Part shown: positions 12,072 through 25,180 of the stretch, one piece after another
How positions within the stretch are numbered: the first letter of the stretch is position 1
Layout: each line of letters opens with the position of its first letter
From: Nageia nagi
Taxonomy: Eukaryota > Pinophyta
Direction of reading: 5' to 3'
Assembly: GCA_050084985.1 (NCBI GenBank)
Contig: JBITNC010000001.1
Span: forward strand, 80,910,001-80,974,000
DNA: 64,000 nucleotides
The notes under the pieces: model-generated
Databases searched by the model: none
The model's input: the letters and a program-made list of their open reading frames with translations, nothing else
Told to the model about the DNA's origin: nothing
Position numbers and translations under genes: made by a program

Positions 12072-12101
12072 TTGATGCTAAATGGGTTTTGTGTTGTAGT
12101 G
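12072..12101. repeat. CACTA1 right terminal inverted repeat
   Basis: Ends TTTTGTGTTGTAGTG; reverse complement of the left terminal repeat except for small indels. Confidence 0.93.
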
Positions 12102-12104
12102 AGC

Positions 12105-14029
12105 CCAAGGAAGAGGAAGAGGAAGGAGTAGGACGATTTCAAGATAAAGAAGGTGCTCAAGGAAGAGGGAGAAGTGGTTCTCCAAGAGATGACAAAAGAG
12201 ATAAACAATATTACTACTATAACAAGTTTTGCCACTATGAAAAGGAGTGTATGCCAGTGAAGGCTTATCAAGAGGGATGTTAAAGCACATACTATGGTGA
12301 AGAGGATATCTCTAATTTATTTTTTAATTATGCTAACACAACTTAAAATTTTGATGAAACTTGGCTCCTTGACATGGTTGTTCCAACCATAATACCAACA
12401 AGGGGGGGTTATTTTGTGCCATGAATGACTCCTACAAGTCCAAGATAACACTTAGTAATGAAAAAGCCATTCAAGTTGAAATCATAGGAGCTATGGAGGT
12501 GCACACCAATCAAGGTAAAAATAAGGTTAATTATGCTTATTTCACTCTAAATATGAAGCATAACTTATTAATCTTGGGCCAAATAATGGAAAAGAATGTT
12601 TGAAGATAGGAAGTGTGTTATTATTGATAAGAAAAATGGTACAAACATGTCGTAATTATTCTTATGATAAGGAATATAATATTTCCTCTTAATTTTGGAG
12701 ACAAAAGTTCTAATTTTGATAATGTTACAATTGATGATAAAAGTTATCTTTGGCACTTGTGATATGGGCATCTTAAATTTGCAAGTTTGAGAATGTTGAT
12801 TTCAAATGAGATGGTGTATGGGCTACCAAAGGTCCATGAACACAAAGAAGTATGTGAAGGTTGTGCTTTGGGAAAGCAATCAAGGGAAACATTTCCAAGA
12901 TTCCAACCATGGAGAGCCTTGTATCCTCTACAACTAGTGCATAGTGATATTTGTGGTTCTATGTAAACTTCAAGTATTGGTAAAAGTTTCTATTTCCTTA
13001 CCTTTATATATGACTACTCAAGGATATGTTGGATCTATTTTATAAAAATAAGGGATGAAAATTTTACATATTTTAAGAATTTTAAGCATAATTTGGAAAA
13101 TAAAAGTGGTTATTATCTGAAATGCTTAAGAATAGATAGAGGGGGAGAGTTTTGTAGTAATGGATTTTTTGCAATATTGCAAAGATTATGTTGTAAGAAG
13201 CCAACTAATAGTTGCCTACACAGCATAAAAAAATGGTGTAGTTGAACATAATAATAGGACATTGGCTAACATTGCTAGGAGTATGCTCCAAACTAAGAAA
13301 CTACGCAATCTTTATTGGGTTGAAGCAATTAGGACTATTATTTATATATTGAATAGGAGTCCCACTTCTATTTTAGATGACATAACTCCCTTTGAATCAT
13401 AGTATGATAAAAATTCAAATGTAAATCACTTTAAGGTGTTTAGTTTCTTGGTAAATGTGGATGCTACAAAAATGCATAGAAATAAGTTAGATATAAAGAG
13501 TGAGCCATGTATATTTATTGGTTATTATGAATAAAGAAAAGCATATAGACTTTATAGTCCTAAGTCTCACAAAGTTGTTATTTCAAGGGATGTTATTTTT
13601 GATGAAGGGGGAGCATGGGATCATAAAAAACTTCTTATTGATGCTAGATAATTTGAAGAAAGTTCTCCAAATTTACAATATTTAGTTCAGCCCAACCAAG
13701 GAAATGTGTAATCCAAAGTACTAAACAATCGATAAAAGCTTATGCAAGTGCAGCCCAAAATTACTCCAAGTGATGGTGATGCTTCTCCAAATGATGTTGG
13801 TAAGGTAAAGAAAGGTAAAAATATGTTTCAAATTCATATATATTATCTAATGTTTGATACAAATTATCAAATAATATTTAAAATAAGTCAAGCACAAGAA
13901 CTAGACCATGTAGTAAAGAGGCTAGAAAATCTACATTTGTATGTTGATGAAATGGATGGTGTACCTAAGGGTGAATTGGTTGGTTTTGCTTTGATGGCTA
14001 GTGATGTGAATAGTCTCACATAATACAAA
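12105..14029 (+). pseudogene. Ty1/copia gag 3' end, protease region and integrase
   Basis: Continuation of the copia element right of CACTA1. In order: Arg/Gly-rich gag segment; a damaged zinc knuckle (12206-12283, spacing of CX2CX4HX4C kept but the first Cys is Tyr and a Gly is Cys); a protease-like region around 12360-12600; GAG-pre-integrase (LWHL..GHLNFASLRML, 12750-12800; CEGCALGKQSRETFPR, 12853-12900); integrase core (HSDICG near 12941, DRGGEF near 13136); then a conserved segment near 13540-13690. Frame changes and stops are frequent. A poorly preserved stretch at 13742-14023 may be the start of reverse transcriptase. The sequence ends where the gypsy element begins; RT, RNase H and the 3' LTR are missing from the window. 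Confidence 0.82.
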
Positions 14030-14600
14030 TGCAATATAATGGAAAAATATATAAAATAATATTCTTCTCAATCCATCATATAGCAATTGAAAACCAAAGA
14101 AACCCTAAAAATGTCTTTCTAAAAATAGGCCAAAAATAAAAATGAGTTGAATTGCACCCAAAATTAGCATGTACATCCCTATTAGAATAATAAAAATTAA
14201 TTTAAAATATAAAAAATTAAATTAATGTATAACAAAATATATTAAAGTTCTAACATGCAAAAAAACCCTTAAAAACTCAGGAATCTAAAGCAAAAGCTAA
14301 TTTTGGGATGCTAGATGGAGAAGTTAGGTCCTTAAAATATGATTTTTATAGGGTCAAGCCAATTGGAGATCCTCCTCATGCATAACACACACATGGAATC
14401 ACCTTTTAAATTTCAAGAAAACTAGAAAAAATAGTTAAAAGTTATGGCTCCAAAAAGGTGCATCATTCTCCTCTAGTGAAAAAGAACTCAAATCCTATGA
14501 GTTCAACTGAATTGAAATCTTGAATCTTTTGGTTATTAATTTTTAGTATCTCTAACTCTAAAACCTAAGTGTTGTTTTAATATGGTAATCCTTCCCACTA
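14030..14600 (-). repeat. Probable gypsy 3' LTR region
   Basis: No coding potential; position between the broken copia reading frame and the end of gypsy pol. Boundaries are uncertain because the matching 5' LTR was not recognised. Confidence 0.35.
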
Positions 14601-14746
14601 AATTAGGTATTTGTTGTAGCTCCCATCTCTAGTGGTGATCACCTTCTTATCAAGCACTTGTGCAACTCTATCCTTTTCTTACTAAGCATTTGTCATAACA
14701 AATTTATTATATCCTATAATTCACCATCCTTGATAGTACCAATATA

Positions 14747-16500
14747 CTAAAATAAATCAAAAATATTAAAAATAGGTGAAATATAAAACTCATCTGGAAG
14801 CTCTACTCTATAAGCATTATCATTTATCTTCTTCAAAATCTTGCAAGGCCCAATTTTCTTAAGTTTTAGTTTGCTATACATACCCTTAGGAAATATTTCT
14901 TTCCTAAGATGAACCATGACCATATCACCCTCTTCAAATACTTTCACCCTTCTGGGTGCATCAATAGCTTCTTTGTAGTGAGCATTACTACTATGTATTT
15001 TTTTTATCTCTAATGCTTGTACTTTCTATATATGCTCAACAAATGTGTCTACATCATCATTAAATTATTCCCCAATTGGTAACTCAACTAGATCTAATAA
15101 AACTACAAGATTATGATCATAAATAATTTGAAAAGGAGATTTACTTATTGACCTATTCACTGAGCTATTATATGCAAATTCAACTTGTGGTAAGGCTAAA
15201 TCCCATTATTTTGGTTTTTTCCCAACTATATAACGTAAGAGGTTTCCCAAGATTTTACTCACTACCTCTATTTTCCATCAATTTATGGGTGATAATTACT
15301 ACTAAACTGTAGCCTAGTAATTAACTTCTTCCACAACATCCTCCAAAATTGACCTAAGAACTTAGTATCTTGATCAAAAGAAATAGTCTTTGGAACACCA
15401 TGCAATTGCACAACCTCATCAAATAATAAGATTGCAATCCCAGTGGCATCATTAGTTTTCTAAAATCAATAGTGGCATCATCAGTAGTAGGTTTCATAAA
15501 CTAAATCCTTATCTCATTATATCTTGGGCAACCCCAACATAAAATTCATGGTCCTATAGGAACAAGTAGTGGCATATACAACTGTGTATTTTATGCATGG
15601 CCATTAACCATTTTGCACATTCTACATCTAGAGATAAACTTGATTATGTATCTCTTCATCTTTGGTAAATAACACTTCTCTACAAGAGTCATAATTTTGG
15701 CTACTCTAAAATGACTAGCTAAACCCCCACTATGTAATTCCCTCAAGATGTTCTCTCTCATAGAGACATTGGGAATGCATAATCAATTACCCTTAAATAA
15801 GTAACCATTCTAAAAAAATATTCTTCAAAAATTGTATGGGACTCACCCTCTACTGCATTATTTCATAATATTCCCAAAATCTACATCAGATTCATACATA
15901 TTTTTAATCCCCTCAAATCCTACCACTTCATTCTCCATAATGGTAAACAACAAGACTCTCCTACTCAATGCATCAACAACCTTATTTTATTTTCTCAACT
16001 TGTGTTTCAATATAAATGTATACTATTGTAAAAATAAAACCCATTTGGTATGCCTAATATTTACCTTTTTTTTTAGAGTTGACATACCTTAATGCTTCAT
16101 GATCAGTAAAAAAAATAAACTCCTTTGAGATTAAGTAGTGCCTCCAATACTGCAATGCTTACATAATTGCATAAAACTTCACATCATATGTAGGATAAAT
16201 CTCCTTCAATCATTTAGTTTATCACTAAAAAATACTATAGGTCGATCTGCCTGACTCAATACACCACCAATTCCAATAAATGAGGCATCACAATCAACCT
16301 CAAATACCTTGCTAAAATCTGGTAACACTAGAACATGAGCTTTTGATACCTTATTCTTCAAGATTTCAAAACTCTCAATTGTTGCCTTAGTCCATAAAAA
16401 ATCCTTCCCCTTTGTGCACTTAGTTATAGGGGTAGCTACACTATTGAAGTTCCTGATGAACTTTTTGTAAAAGGTAACTAGGCCATGAAAGTTCCTTACT
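14747..16500 (-). pseudogene. Gypsy RNase H and integrase remnants
   Basis: From 16450 down the minus strand reads an RNase H start (VFEVDCDASFIGIGGVL, near 16300) with IVFFSDKL, then after several stops an integrase remnant: a zinc-binding part with CRMCK near 15620, heavily broken core, and the post-core segment [17 protein letters not shown] (14935-14885) typical of gypsy integrase C-termini. Frameshifts and stops occur throughout. The enzymes would degrade the RNA template and join cDNA to the genome. Confidence 0.75.
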
Positions 16501-16511
16501 TTTGTTATAGT

Positions 16512-17090
16512 TCATGGAATAGGCCATTCTAGAATCTCTTTCACTTTATCATCAACCATCCTCATGCCATATCTTGATATTAGGAATCCCAAAAACACTA
16601 AACCATCTTGAAGAAATCTACATTTCTGTAGGTTGACATATAATTTCTCCTTCCTGAGCATGTCTAACACCAATTTCAAGTGTAACAAATGCTCTTCTTC
16701 ACTTTTACTATAAATTAAATTATCATTAAAATACACAACCATAAACTTACCATTATATTCTTGTAGTACTTTTTTCATCAATTTCATAATTGTACTAGGT
16801 GCATTAGATAACCCAAATGGAATCACCATTGACTCATACAAACCATATTTTGTCTTAAAATTTATCTTCCATTCATCACCTTCTCAAATTCTAATTTGGT
16901 AGTAGCCACTCTGCAGATCAATTTTACTAAAGTATTTAGCTTCAACCAATCCATCCATTATGTTATCCACTCTTGGCATAGGATATTGATACTTTATTGT
17001 GATATTATTTATGGCTTTACTATCCACACACATCCTCCATAAACCATCTTTCTTTGGGGTTAGCAATGTTAGAGTCATGCATGGAATCAT
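16512..17090 (-). pseudogene. Gypsy reverse transcriptase remnant
   Basis: Two blocks, 17090-16884 and 16841-16512. The first has [20 protein letters not shown] and [16 protein letters not shown], the finger and first catalytic Asp region. The second has IPFGLSNAPSTIMKLM and the catalytic box reading VVYFNDNLIYSKSEEEH, where the first Asp of the DD pair is Asn (codon 16725-16727). The blocks are separated by a frame break. RT copies element RNA into cDNA; this copy could not. Confidence 0.88.
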
Positions 17091-17512
17091 ACCTCCCTAA
17101 ATAATCCCTTATTTATCAACTTTGTCACTTGCCTTCCCAACTCTGCATTCTATGTTAGGTTCAACTGATAAGCTACTTGATTTGGGAGTGTTGATCCTTG
17201 AATCAAATCCATATGATGTTGGATATCCCTCTTTGGTGGCATTGTATTTGGTAACTCCTTTGGTGTGACATATTCATATTCTCTTAGCAACTTAGCTACT
17301 ATTGTAGGCATAACCACATCCTTTGTTTCTATCTTCCTAGTTTTTAAGGCATAATAGAAGCTAGCTTTCATAATTGCTACAAGAAACTACTTCATTTTCA
17401 TCAAGCTCTCACTCAATCCATTCTCATTCAAATGTATAAGAACTACATTTACACCATCCCAGAATGTGTGAGTATTCTTTCTACCATTATGATTAGCATC
17501 CCTATTGTACTG

Positions 17513-17803
17513 CTAAGGTATCCCCAATAGAATGTGACATGCATCCATTGGGATCACATCACACCACACTTCATCCTTGTAGGTTCTCCAAATTGAGAAG
17601 TTAACTAAACACCTCTTATCAATGGTCATTGCTTTTTTTTTAATATATGAAACATGATAGGAGTTTGGATGCTTCTCACATGTTAGATTTAATTTATCAA
17701 CCACGATATTAGAAACTAAAATTTTGTAACTACCACCATCAATGACTATGTTACATACCTTTCCTTCTGAAGTACATCTTGTGTGAAAAATATTATTACA
17801 CAA
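17513..17803 (-). pseudogene. Gypsy aspartic protease (retropepsin)
   Basis: Contains CNIVIDGGSYKILVS, the plant gypsy retropepsin active-site box where Asp is followed by Gly-Gly-Ser, and VWCDVIPMDACHILLGIP, the C-terminal ILLGxP motif. 96 codons are open. A linker without clear domains follows at 17371-17150. Confidence 0.8.
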
Positions 17804-17879
17804 CCAAGAATCTTCACCATATTTTTCTTACATGTTTATCTTCTTTAGAATAATAAGGATTCTCCTTATCATGATAGTT

Positions 17880-18960
17880 TCACCCATGTCTCAATCTCTT
17901 CCTCTTCTTCAACTATAGCAACCCTAGCTTGTCCCCTCTATTTAGCATCATACTAAGGATATTCAGATGCTTTATGACCTTCCTCTCTACATCTATAATA
18001 GATGCATGGTTCCCATGGTTCATTCCCTATCCTACCTCCACCATTATCTCTTACTCTTGAATATCCTCTTCCTCTTTAGCAGGTATCTTGACCCTATCCT
18101 CTTTTATCCTCCTATATGGAAAATATTGAAGATTCTCCTTTGGAAAAATTATGTCCACCATGCCCTCAATTTGAATAGGGTGTTAATCCTTTATTTCCCC
18201 CTCTACTAATCCTCTTAATCTTCTCAACATTTAGGGCCATTTGGTATGCATCCTTTATAGTAAGAGTACAGTGCATAATTATCTCATATTGAATAGAAAA
18301 ACTTAGGCCATTCACATACCTTACAACTCTCTGCTCATCTATCTCATTATGCTCCATCCAAATGGATTACTTGTACAACTAATTGGTGTAATCTTTGATG
18401 CTCTATTCTTTCTATCAAAGATTTTGGAATCTATGAAATAAGGTTTGGAAATAATTTACAGCAATAAATTTCTCTTGCAACTTCTTCATCTTGGCCCAAG
18501 CCCTAATATTCTCTTTCCCCTTTCTCTATCATGAAGCACGTAGATGATCCCACTAAATCAATGCATATCCCTTCAACTTCATGCATGCAAGCTTCAACTT
18601 CTTATCTTTAGCAAGACTACTCCATTCAAAATACTTCTTCATGCTATTTACCCAATCAATCAAATCCTCTAGTTTCAACCCACCAACATACTCAGGAACC
18701 TTGATCTTGATCCCATCTTATTTTCCTTTTAATCATTCCACTTTAGCCTATTTTCAAATCATTACTCTACTATTGCAATACACTTAGTTCTTCATCTACC
18801 TCAACATTAGGTCCATATTCCCCAAACATGTTCTCACTATCAGATCCCAAATTTGATTGTGCATTGGGTATTCTCTCCCCCATGTGATTAATTGCACTAG
18901 TTAACCATGACATTTGTGTATGCATATCCTCTTTCTACCTATTCATGTAGGTATAAGCAC
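17880..18960 (-). pseudogene. Gypsy gag with zinc knuckle
   Basis: The minus strand reads a Ty3 gag: LACMKLKGYALI near 18590, GKENIRAWAKMKKLQEKF near 18500-18460, then VVRYVNGLSFSIQYEII (18325-18275). A zinc knuckle beginning CRCREEGHKA-like is near 17990-17950. Several stops break it. Gag would form the cytoplasmic particle. Confidence 0.75.
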
Positions 18961-19033
18961 AAGTTACACCTCTGCATGCACCTCTAGCTTATCTTCTAGT
19001 TGGAATCTTCCCTCTATTAGTGAGTTCACACAT

Positions 19034-19045
19034 GCTATGATACCA
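19034..19045 (-). other. Gypsy primer binding site
   Basis: On the minus strand TGGTATCATAGC, one mismatch to the tRNA-Met site TGGTATCAGAGC. Defines the gag-proximal LTR boundary near 19048. Confidence 0.7.
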
Positions 19046-19063
19046 AATGCAGTACTACCAAAA

Positions 19064-19330
19064 GGTTAATTTGCATCCTTTTTTGCATTTATAATCACAA
19101 AAAATAAAAAAAATGATGTTAATTTGTATCTTCCTACATCAACATGCATCAAAACCTTTTTTCATTTTTTATTTTTTTGGACATAAAAAAGGATGCATAT
19201 TTTAATGCAAAAAGGGACTCTGTAGGATGCAAAAAATGATGCAATTTTAGATGCAAATTTTGCATCAAAATCTAAAAATATTTAGAAATGACATTATGAT
19301 ATTTTCTAAGGCAATAAGATGCAAATTCAA
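19064..19330. repeat. GATGCAA/GCATCC motif cluster (left arm of CACTA2)
   Basis: More than ten short motifs such as GGATGCAT, GATGCAATT, GATGCAAAT and GCATCAAAA in 270 bp, resembling CACTA subterminal repeats. Confidence 0.55.
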
Positions 19331-20880
19331 ACACCATTTACATCAGAAAAACTTAGACAAGGAAAAAATTTGAAGTTATTTTTACTATGAGATTTGACTA
19401 CCTTGGAAATTCATAGCAACTCTATGGGCTGATATGGGCATCATGTTGATGTTAAATGCCTTATTATTCTTCTTTGTATGTAACTAGAACCAAATTGGAT
19501 CATAAGACATCTTGTAGGCATCTATTATTGGTCATGGATCCTCTTTGCACCTTCACAAGCCTAGAATCTACTCAATGATCTCTTTACTTATGAGTTATTG
19601 TCAGTCCAAGCATAAATATCTTTCATGGAACTAGTTATCACTAACTTGATGAATTAGGATTATTACATGTTAAATATTAGGATCTTGGTGAGGTTAAGAA
19701 AATTTGTCTTCTCTAATGATGTTGTCTCCTTACTTAAATATGTGAGATCAAATTGTCATTAATGATATCATTAGAGCATATCAATATTCAAATGGTATAT
19801 CTTGATATCACCTATCTAATGACATGTTAATACTCTCTTGTGCATAATTTTTCATTTTTAATTCATCATGTTGTTTGATAATATCAACAACATAAATAAT
19901 TTGTATCTTGACATTTTATATTCATAGGGGATATTGTTATGTGTTATTTAGGTGATTATACTTGTAATAAATTTAGTGGTGGAGCTTAAGGTATTAAATA
20001 TGAGGTCTCTTAATTCAAGATCTCACCCATTTTTTAAATTTGTAAAGAATATCATTTTAATTGATGCATGATTTGGCTTTTGTAAACATAAATAAATTAT
20101 TTAATGTAATACATTTTTTTTGTCTACAATATCATTAAGCATCATAGAGCTTGTGGAGTTTAAAATACCCTACTTTCATAGCATACTACTCCTAAAAATC
20201 TACTTAGGTAAAATATTTTAACTCCAAAATTCTTCAAAAATAATCATTCATTTCTACTCTATTAATCCTACAATCCATTCGAACCATAGAACGTGAACCC
20301 TTAGTTATTCAATCACCTAAAATTCCTACTCCATGATGTGATTCTCTTGGAGATGATATGAAATTTACCCCTAGATCTTATCATTATATATACATATTTA
20401 GTTCAACTATTTTTCCCATCATCATTCAGTATCCATAATCACCTATCCTTTTAGAACACATATGACCTATCCTTTCTAAAAAAAATAACATAAAATAGAA
20501 ATGATATTGATAGTACATGAAACATTGCAAGAACAATATTGATCATGTAATAGAATATAAAATATTTATTACCCATAATTCAGCCTCATGTCTCCTCTAA
20601 TATTAGATTCAAACTAAAGTAAAATTTTATAAATTATAATATCAAAGTTAACATCAAATCATGGGGAATACTATGAACCAAATTACTTATGAATTCAAAT
20701 AGGCTAGTTGAAAATATTTTATGTTTTGAACATTTTATCATTAGATTGAGACATATTTTTTTAATCATGTACCAAAACTAAGCATAACTCACAAATAATT
20801 CATAGATCATCATCATCTAAAAATTTCATAGATCATACCATAAGAAACTAGAAGGATATACATATGAAAAGTTCAACATA
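19331..20880. other. Non-coding, presumed CACTA2 arm
   Basis: AT-rich DNA with no open reading frame of note and no telomere-like array, unlike the corresponding arm of CACTA1. Nothing else recognised. Confidence 0.4.
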
Positions 20881-20907
20881 CATATATGAATCATATCAAT
20901 TACAATA

Positions 20908-23900
20908 TTAGCATTGCAAATTGTCTTCCTCATCAATATGTACAATATGTTTTCCTCTAGGATTACATTCAATTACAAACCACTTTTTATCATCATCTAT
21001 ATCTAGGATGAAATATATTTGATTGCAATGTTGCGGTAAAATATAAGGCTCTCTATTGTCAGGTAAAATATGTGTGGAGTTGATTGCAAAGTAATCACTA
21101 GGTCTATCATGCAATATTGTTCTTCTATTGAGTGTGTCAAACCACTTACATTTAACTATCACACACTGAAATGACCTATAATATAGTTGTATAATTTTTT
21201 GAATTTTTCCAACACATTTTAATTTTCCCTATATCGATTTTGTATCTCTTGAACTTGCATGACTTTCTTGATCAAAATCATCCATCACTCCATAATCAAA
21301 TTTTATTATTCTATCATCATTATTCTCTATTATAAAGTGTTGATCGTATGCCCACATTGCTGGAAAATAAAATGCCTACATATATTTACATGAAAAATGT
21401 TATTAGTGCTTGCACATATTTACACAAAAATTGAATTCTTATAAAAATATTAATAAAAATAATCACCTCAAACTTGCATCCTATAGTGATATTTAATGCA
21501 TTTTTATCATCTTCATTTATTTTTCCTTCTACAACTTGTTGTTTCATTTCAATTTCATTCTTAATTCATGATCTTGGACATTCTTATGGCTAATTTTTCT
21601 CTCTTAGATTTTTAGGTAGACAAGATGTACCCCTTTGATTATACCTACAAAATAAGGCATGTTCTTGTTCAATTGCCCTTTTTTTAGTTTGGTACAACTC
21701 AATCCAATTTTCATAACATGCATAATGCATCATGATAAATTAGTTTATAGATTCCTGAAGTCATAATTTGTAAATTAATAATACCATAATGCATACTTGT
21801 TAGGTAGTAATTAAGCATTAACACAATTTGTAAATCCAAAATGCATGTGCATATCTTAAACATAGTTAATACCTTCAAGAGAATACAGTGTTCCACATGT
21901 TTCTAATACCTCCCCTTCTAATTTCTCACTATTTTTGTTTGCATTCCACATATTTGGAATAGAAGTAATAATTTGGTAAAGATACTTGCATAAAAAAATG
22001 ATTCCTATACAATGTATCCCTCACCAACAGATCCTTCTAGTTGTGAATGTTGTCTAATAAATCCCTTCAGCACTTTTAAAAATCTCTCCATAAAAAACAT
22101 ATTTCTATCACTCATAACACCTGCCATGTCAATATCATCTACTAGGTTGATCAATAGGTGCACTTGTATGTCCATAAAAGTAGGTGGTAATTCTTTTTCT
22201 AATTTGAAGATAATTTCAATAATTTCTCTATGCCATCGATCTATTGCAATCACATGTATCTCCTTTGAAGATAACCACTTGTTCATGAAAAATTTAATAT
22301 CATAAAAATATTACATGTCAAAATGCATAAAAAATTAGAAAATAAGAATAAACATATGTTATATTATTTTTCATAGATCCATATTATAACATGACATACC
22401 TTATAAATAATGAAAGTCAATTGATTTCATGTCTAAGATCAATGTGTAGATCCCCACATCCATGAATTGCAATTGGAAATATATGTTATAAAAAGTATGA
22501 GCATAGATATAGCAAGTATTTTTATTTCGATAGAAAATGTGAAAATTATAATATGAGATCAATACCTTCATAAAGTTTTGGTAATCATGAGTCTTGAATC
22601 CTATGATTTTACCATCAGCATTGAATGCATTTCTTAGAGATGATTCATAATTTGTTGTTGTTATGATATTTTGGATAAGTTTGTGTAACTTTTTCACTTC
22701 ATTTTTTTTCATAAGCCATGTTGTGGTATGTGCTTTTTTTCTTCCATCTTGATAGTACCTTATCCATAAATATCTCATTTTATAGAATATCTTTAAAGTT
22801 ATTTTTCATGGCATAGATATCTTCTTCTTTGGTTGTTGTATACTTATACAAAGAAGTTGCAATATTCTTTACAATGTGCATAGGATCCATTAAATATGTC
22901 ATTAACAACTCCTTCCAATATTCCAGTATATAAAATATTGATAATTTGTTCATGCCTAAAAACATGTAACCAATTCATGATAAACATTGTATATTTTCAA
23001 AATAATAAACATATTACAAATATATTGTACTATATAATATTTCACATGTTGGTAAATCATTTTCACTAAGAATAATCTCATCATCTAACCCTAAAGTAGT
23101 ACCTTCATCACAGGCTCATTTCCTAACATTTTCCACATATTATTGGTACTTTATGAACCAAATCATAGGAGTTTTGTAAATAGGAATAGGGGTTTTATAT
23201 ACTCGACCATAGGCTCCCCTTTTTCGAAAAGTATAATCCATTAGAAAATATTCCCTATGGCCAATATATTCCATATTATGCATCTAGCATGAATGTCTCG
23301 ATGGAAGATTTTCCTTACATCGTAGATAAGCATGATAACCTTTTGTATGAAGACTTGTGATAAGTTTTATTAGAGAATGCATATAATTCATATGGTTATA
23401 AAAAATCAAATATTCACATGTCTGAACTATTGTATATATGCATACCTACAAAAACAAAAATCCATGGATAATCATGTATAGTCCAACATAGTATGCCATA
23501 ACATTTGAATTACCTTTGATTGATAGGGCTATTTATATCATATATTTGAACTCAAATTGATAGGTCTATTTATATCATATATTTTAACTCATTTCCATAA
23601 GAGCTGCAACTTGTCAATTACTGGTTTAAGGTAGACATCTATGTGTTTAACTTGTTTCCTTATAGGGATTATAATAGCCAACATCAAATGCTCTTTTCTT
23701 ATGGACATCCATGGAGGTATGTTATAATTAATTATAACAATAGGCCAACATGAATAAGTGGATGATTGGTTTTAAAATGGATTGACACCATCCATTGCTA
23801 AACCTAATCTAATACTCCTAGGTTCATCTTTAAATTTCTCGAGCCACTTCTCCTCTATATATTTTATTTCTTTACTATATTCAGGTATATGCAACACATC

Positions 23901-24635
23901 TTCTTCACTTGTATTTCTTGCATGGAAATCCATTAATTCTGTGTGTGACTTACACCGAAATATTCACATTAACCTAGGAAGGATTGGCATTATGTGAGCA
24001 ACCTTATGTGGAGTTTTTTTCCCTATTTTGACTTTATATCTTGATTCTTCACATTTTGGACATTCAATATTTGTATCATATTCTTCTCCTCTATACAATA
24101 TGCAAGCATTAATACATACATGATATGAATTATACTCGACCCCTACATCTTTCATAATATCATGTACTTTATTGTACAAATTAGGGATGACATTATCACT
24201 TGGCAATAACTTTTCTTTTAGTAATCTGTAATATCAATGAAAAAAAATTATGTAGTTAATTTGATAGAAATTAAAATATTATAAAATAAAATAAAATTCA
24301 CATCTTAGAAGAGAAGTGAAACTTATATCTAACCATCCATATTTGACTTTTATTTTCATCAAAAGTAGGACCGTCGATAATATAGTCTTGTTTTTTCTTT
24401 CATATAATTTTATTTTGGAAGTACTATACATGCTATCCCTTTCTAAATCATTATCTCTTTCATCATCATCAACAAGTACATAAAGGGACTCAAGTAAACC
24501 ATCACTTTCATTTTCTTCATCAACATTATTATTGTCATCATCATGACCAACATTATCCTCTCTTAATTCATCATCATCAGTGCTTGAATCCCACATAGGT
24601 ATTTGAATAGGAACTATTGGATTTGGTTCAAACAT
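20908..24635 (-). pseudogene. CACTA2 TNP2-type transposase with DUF4218 and DUF4216 regions
   Basis: Minus-strand order: acidic Asp/Asn-rich N-terminus (24600-24440) followed by the conserved TVLLLMKIKVKYGWLDISF-like segment (about 24395-24320); CINACILYRGEEYDTNIECPKC (24130-24050); MDFHARNTSEED (23930) and IRLGLAMDGVN (23800); LLMTYLMDPMHIVKN (22915-22865) with Asp retained before PMH; a block ending KTHDYQNFMK (22595-22565); DUF4218-like ELPPTFMDIQVHLLINLVDD (22190-22130) with QLEGSVGEGYIV; and DUF4216-like VKCKWFDTLNRRT (21155-21115) near the C-terminus. Gaps contain stops and probably introns. More complete than the CACTA1 copy and useful as its reference, but frameshifts make function unlikely. 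Confidence 0.85.
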
Positions 24636-25180
24636 AAACTGTGCATATTATTCATGGTTCCATGCTTTTTGTAGTATCTTCTTATCTCTCCTACTTACAT
24701 TATTTTGATGCAATGTTGGTGTAATAGTTATCATTCTTAAGTGCTCACGATGACTATTTGTTTCCTGTTAAATCAGATGTTAGTTGTTACAAAATATTAA
24801 TTCAAAATTTAAAAAAATAAGTGTAACAAATGTAAAGTAATTTGATAAATCTATTTATACACATGATCAATCCATATATATATTTTGATACATCTAATCA
24901 TATAATTTGATATATTCATACATATAACCAATTGATATATACAAACATACACATGATCTATACATACAAATTGATACATCCATTCATACACATCAATAAT
25001 ATATTAAGTTTTGTTTTTTACTTTTTGGATTTGATCCTAGACAAATTATTACATTTTGATCACCTCCTAACTCCAAACTTCATGGCTTATGTCTTGGAGT
25101 AAGTTTCCTATAATTGTAGTGAACTAGTAGCTCATCACCAACATTAAGAGTTTTAATAGGAACAAAAACTATATAATTAC

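Larger units (their letters stand above)
1125..12101. mobile_element. CACTA (En/Spm) DNA transposon, complete (CACTA1)
   Basis: The element has 30-bp terminal inverted repeats starting CACTACAACACAAA, with only small indels between the ends, flanked by AGG (1122-1124) and AGC (12102-12104), a 3-bp target duplication with one mismatch. Removing it restores the copia gag reading frame. Inside are subterminal GATGC-type motifs at both ends, a minus-strand TNP2-type transposase remnant, a plus-strand gene with plausible introns, and four degenerate telomere-like arrays. The transposase has many stops, so the copy is not autonomous. Length is 10,977 bp, within the normal range for plant CACTA elements. 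Confidence 0.93.
14030..19050 (-). mobile_element. Ty3/gypsy retrotransposon, decayed (minus strand)
   Basis: Minus-strand order from right to left is primer binding site (19034-19045), gag, zinc knuckle, protease, reverse transcriptase, RNase H, integrase, and an integrase C-terminal tail at 14947-14747. The 3' LTR should be within 14030-14600; a TGCA at 14030 fits an LTR start and the 5' LTR side also begins TGCA at 19048, but no extended LTR match could be seen. Many stops and frameshifts, so non-functional. It appears to have inserted in the copia element. Confidence 0.75.

Noticed and set aside
12032-12290. Minus-strand frames of 79 and 70 codons
   Set aside because: They overlap the CACTA1 border and copia gag on the opposite strand.
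22012-22305. 97-codon plus-strand frame
   Set aside because: It is the opposite strand of the DUF4218-like part of the CACTA2 transposase.
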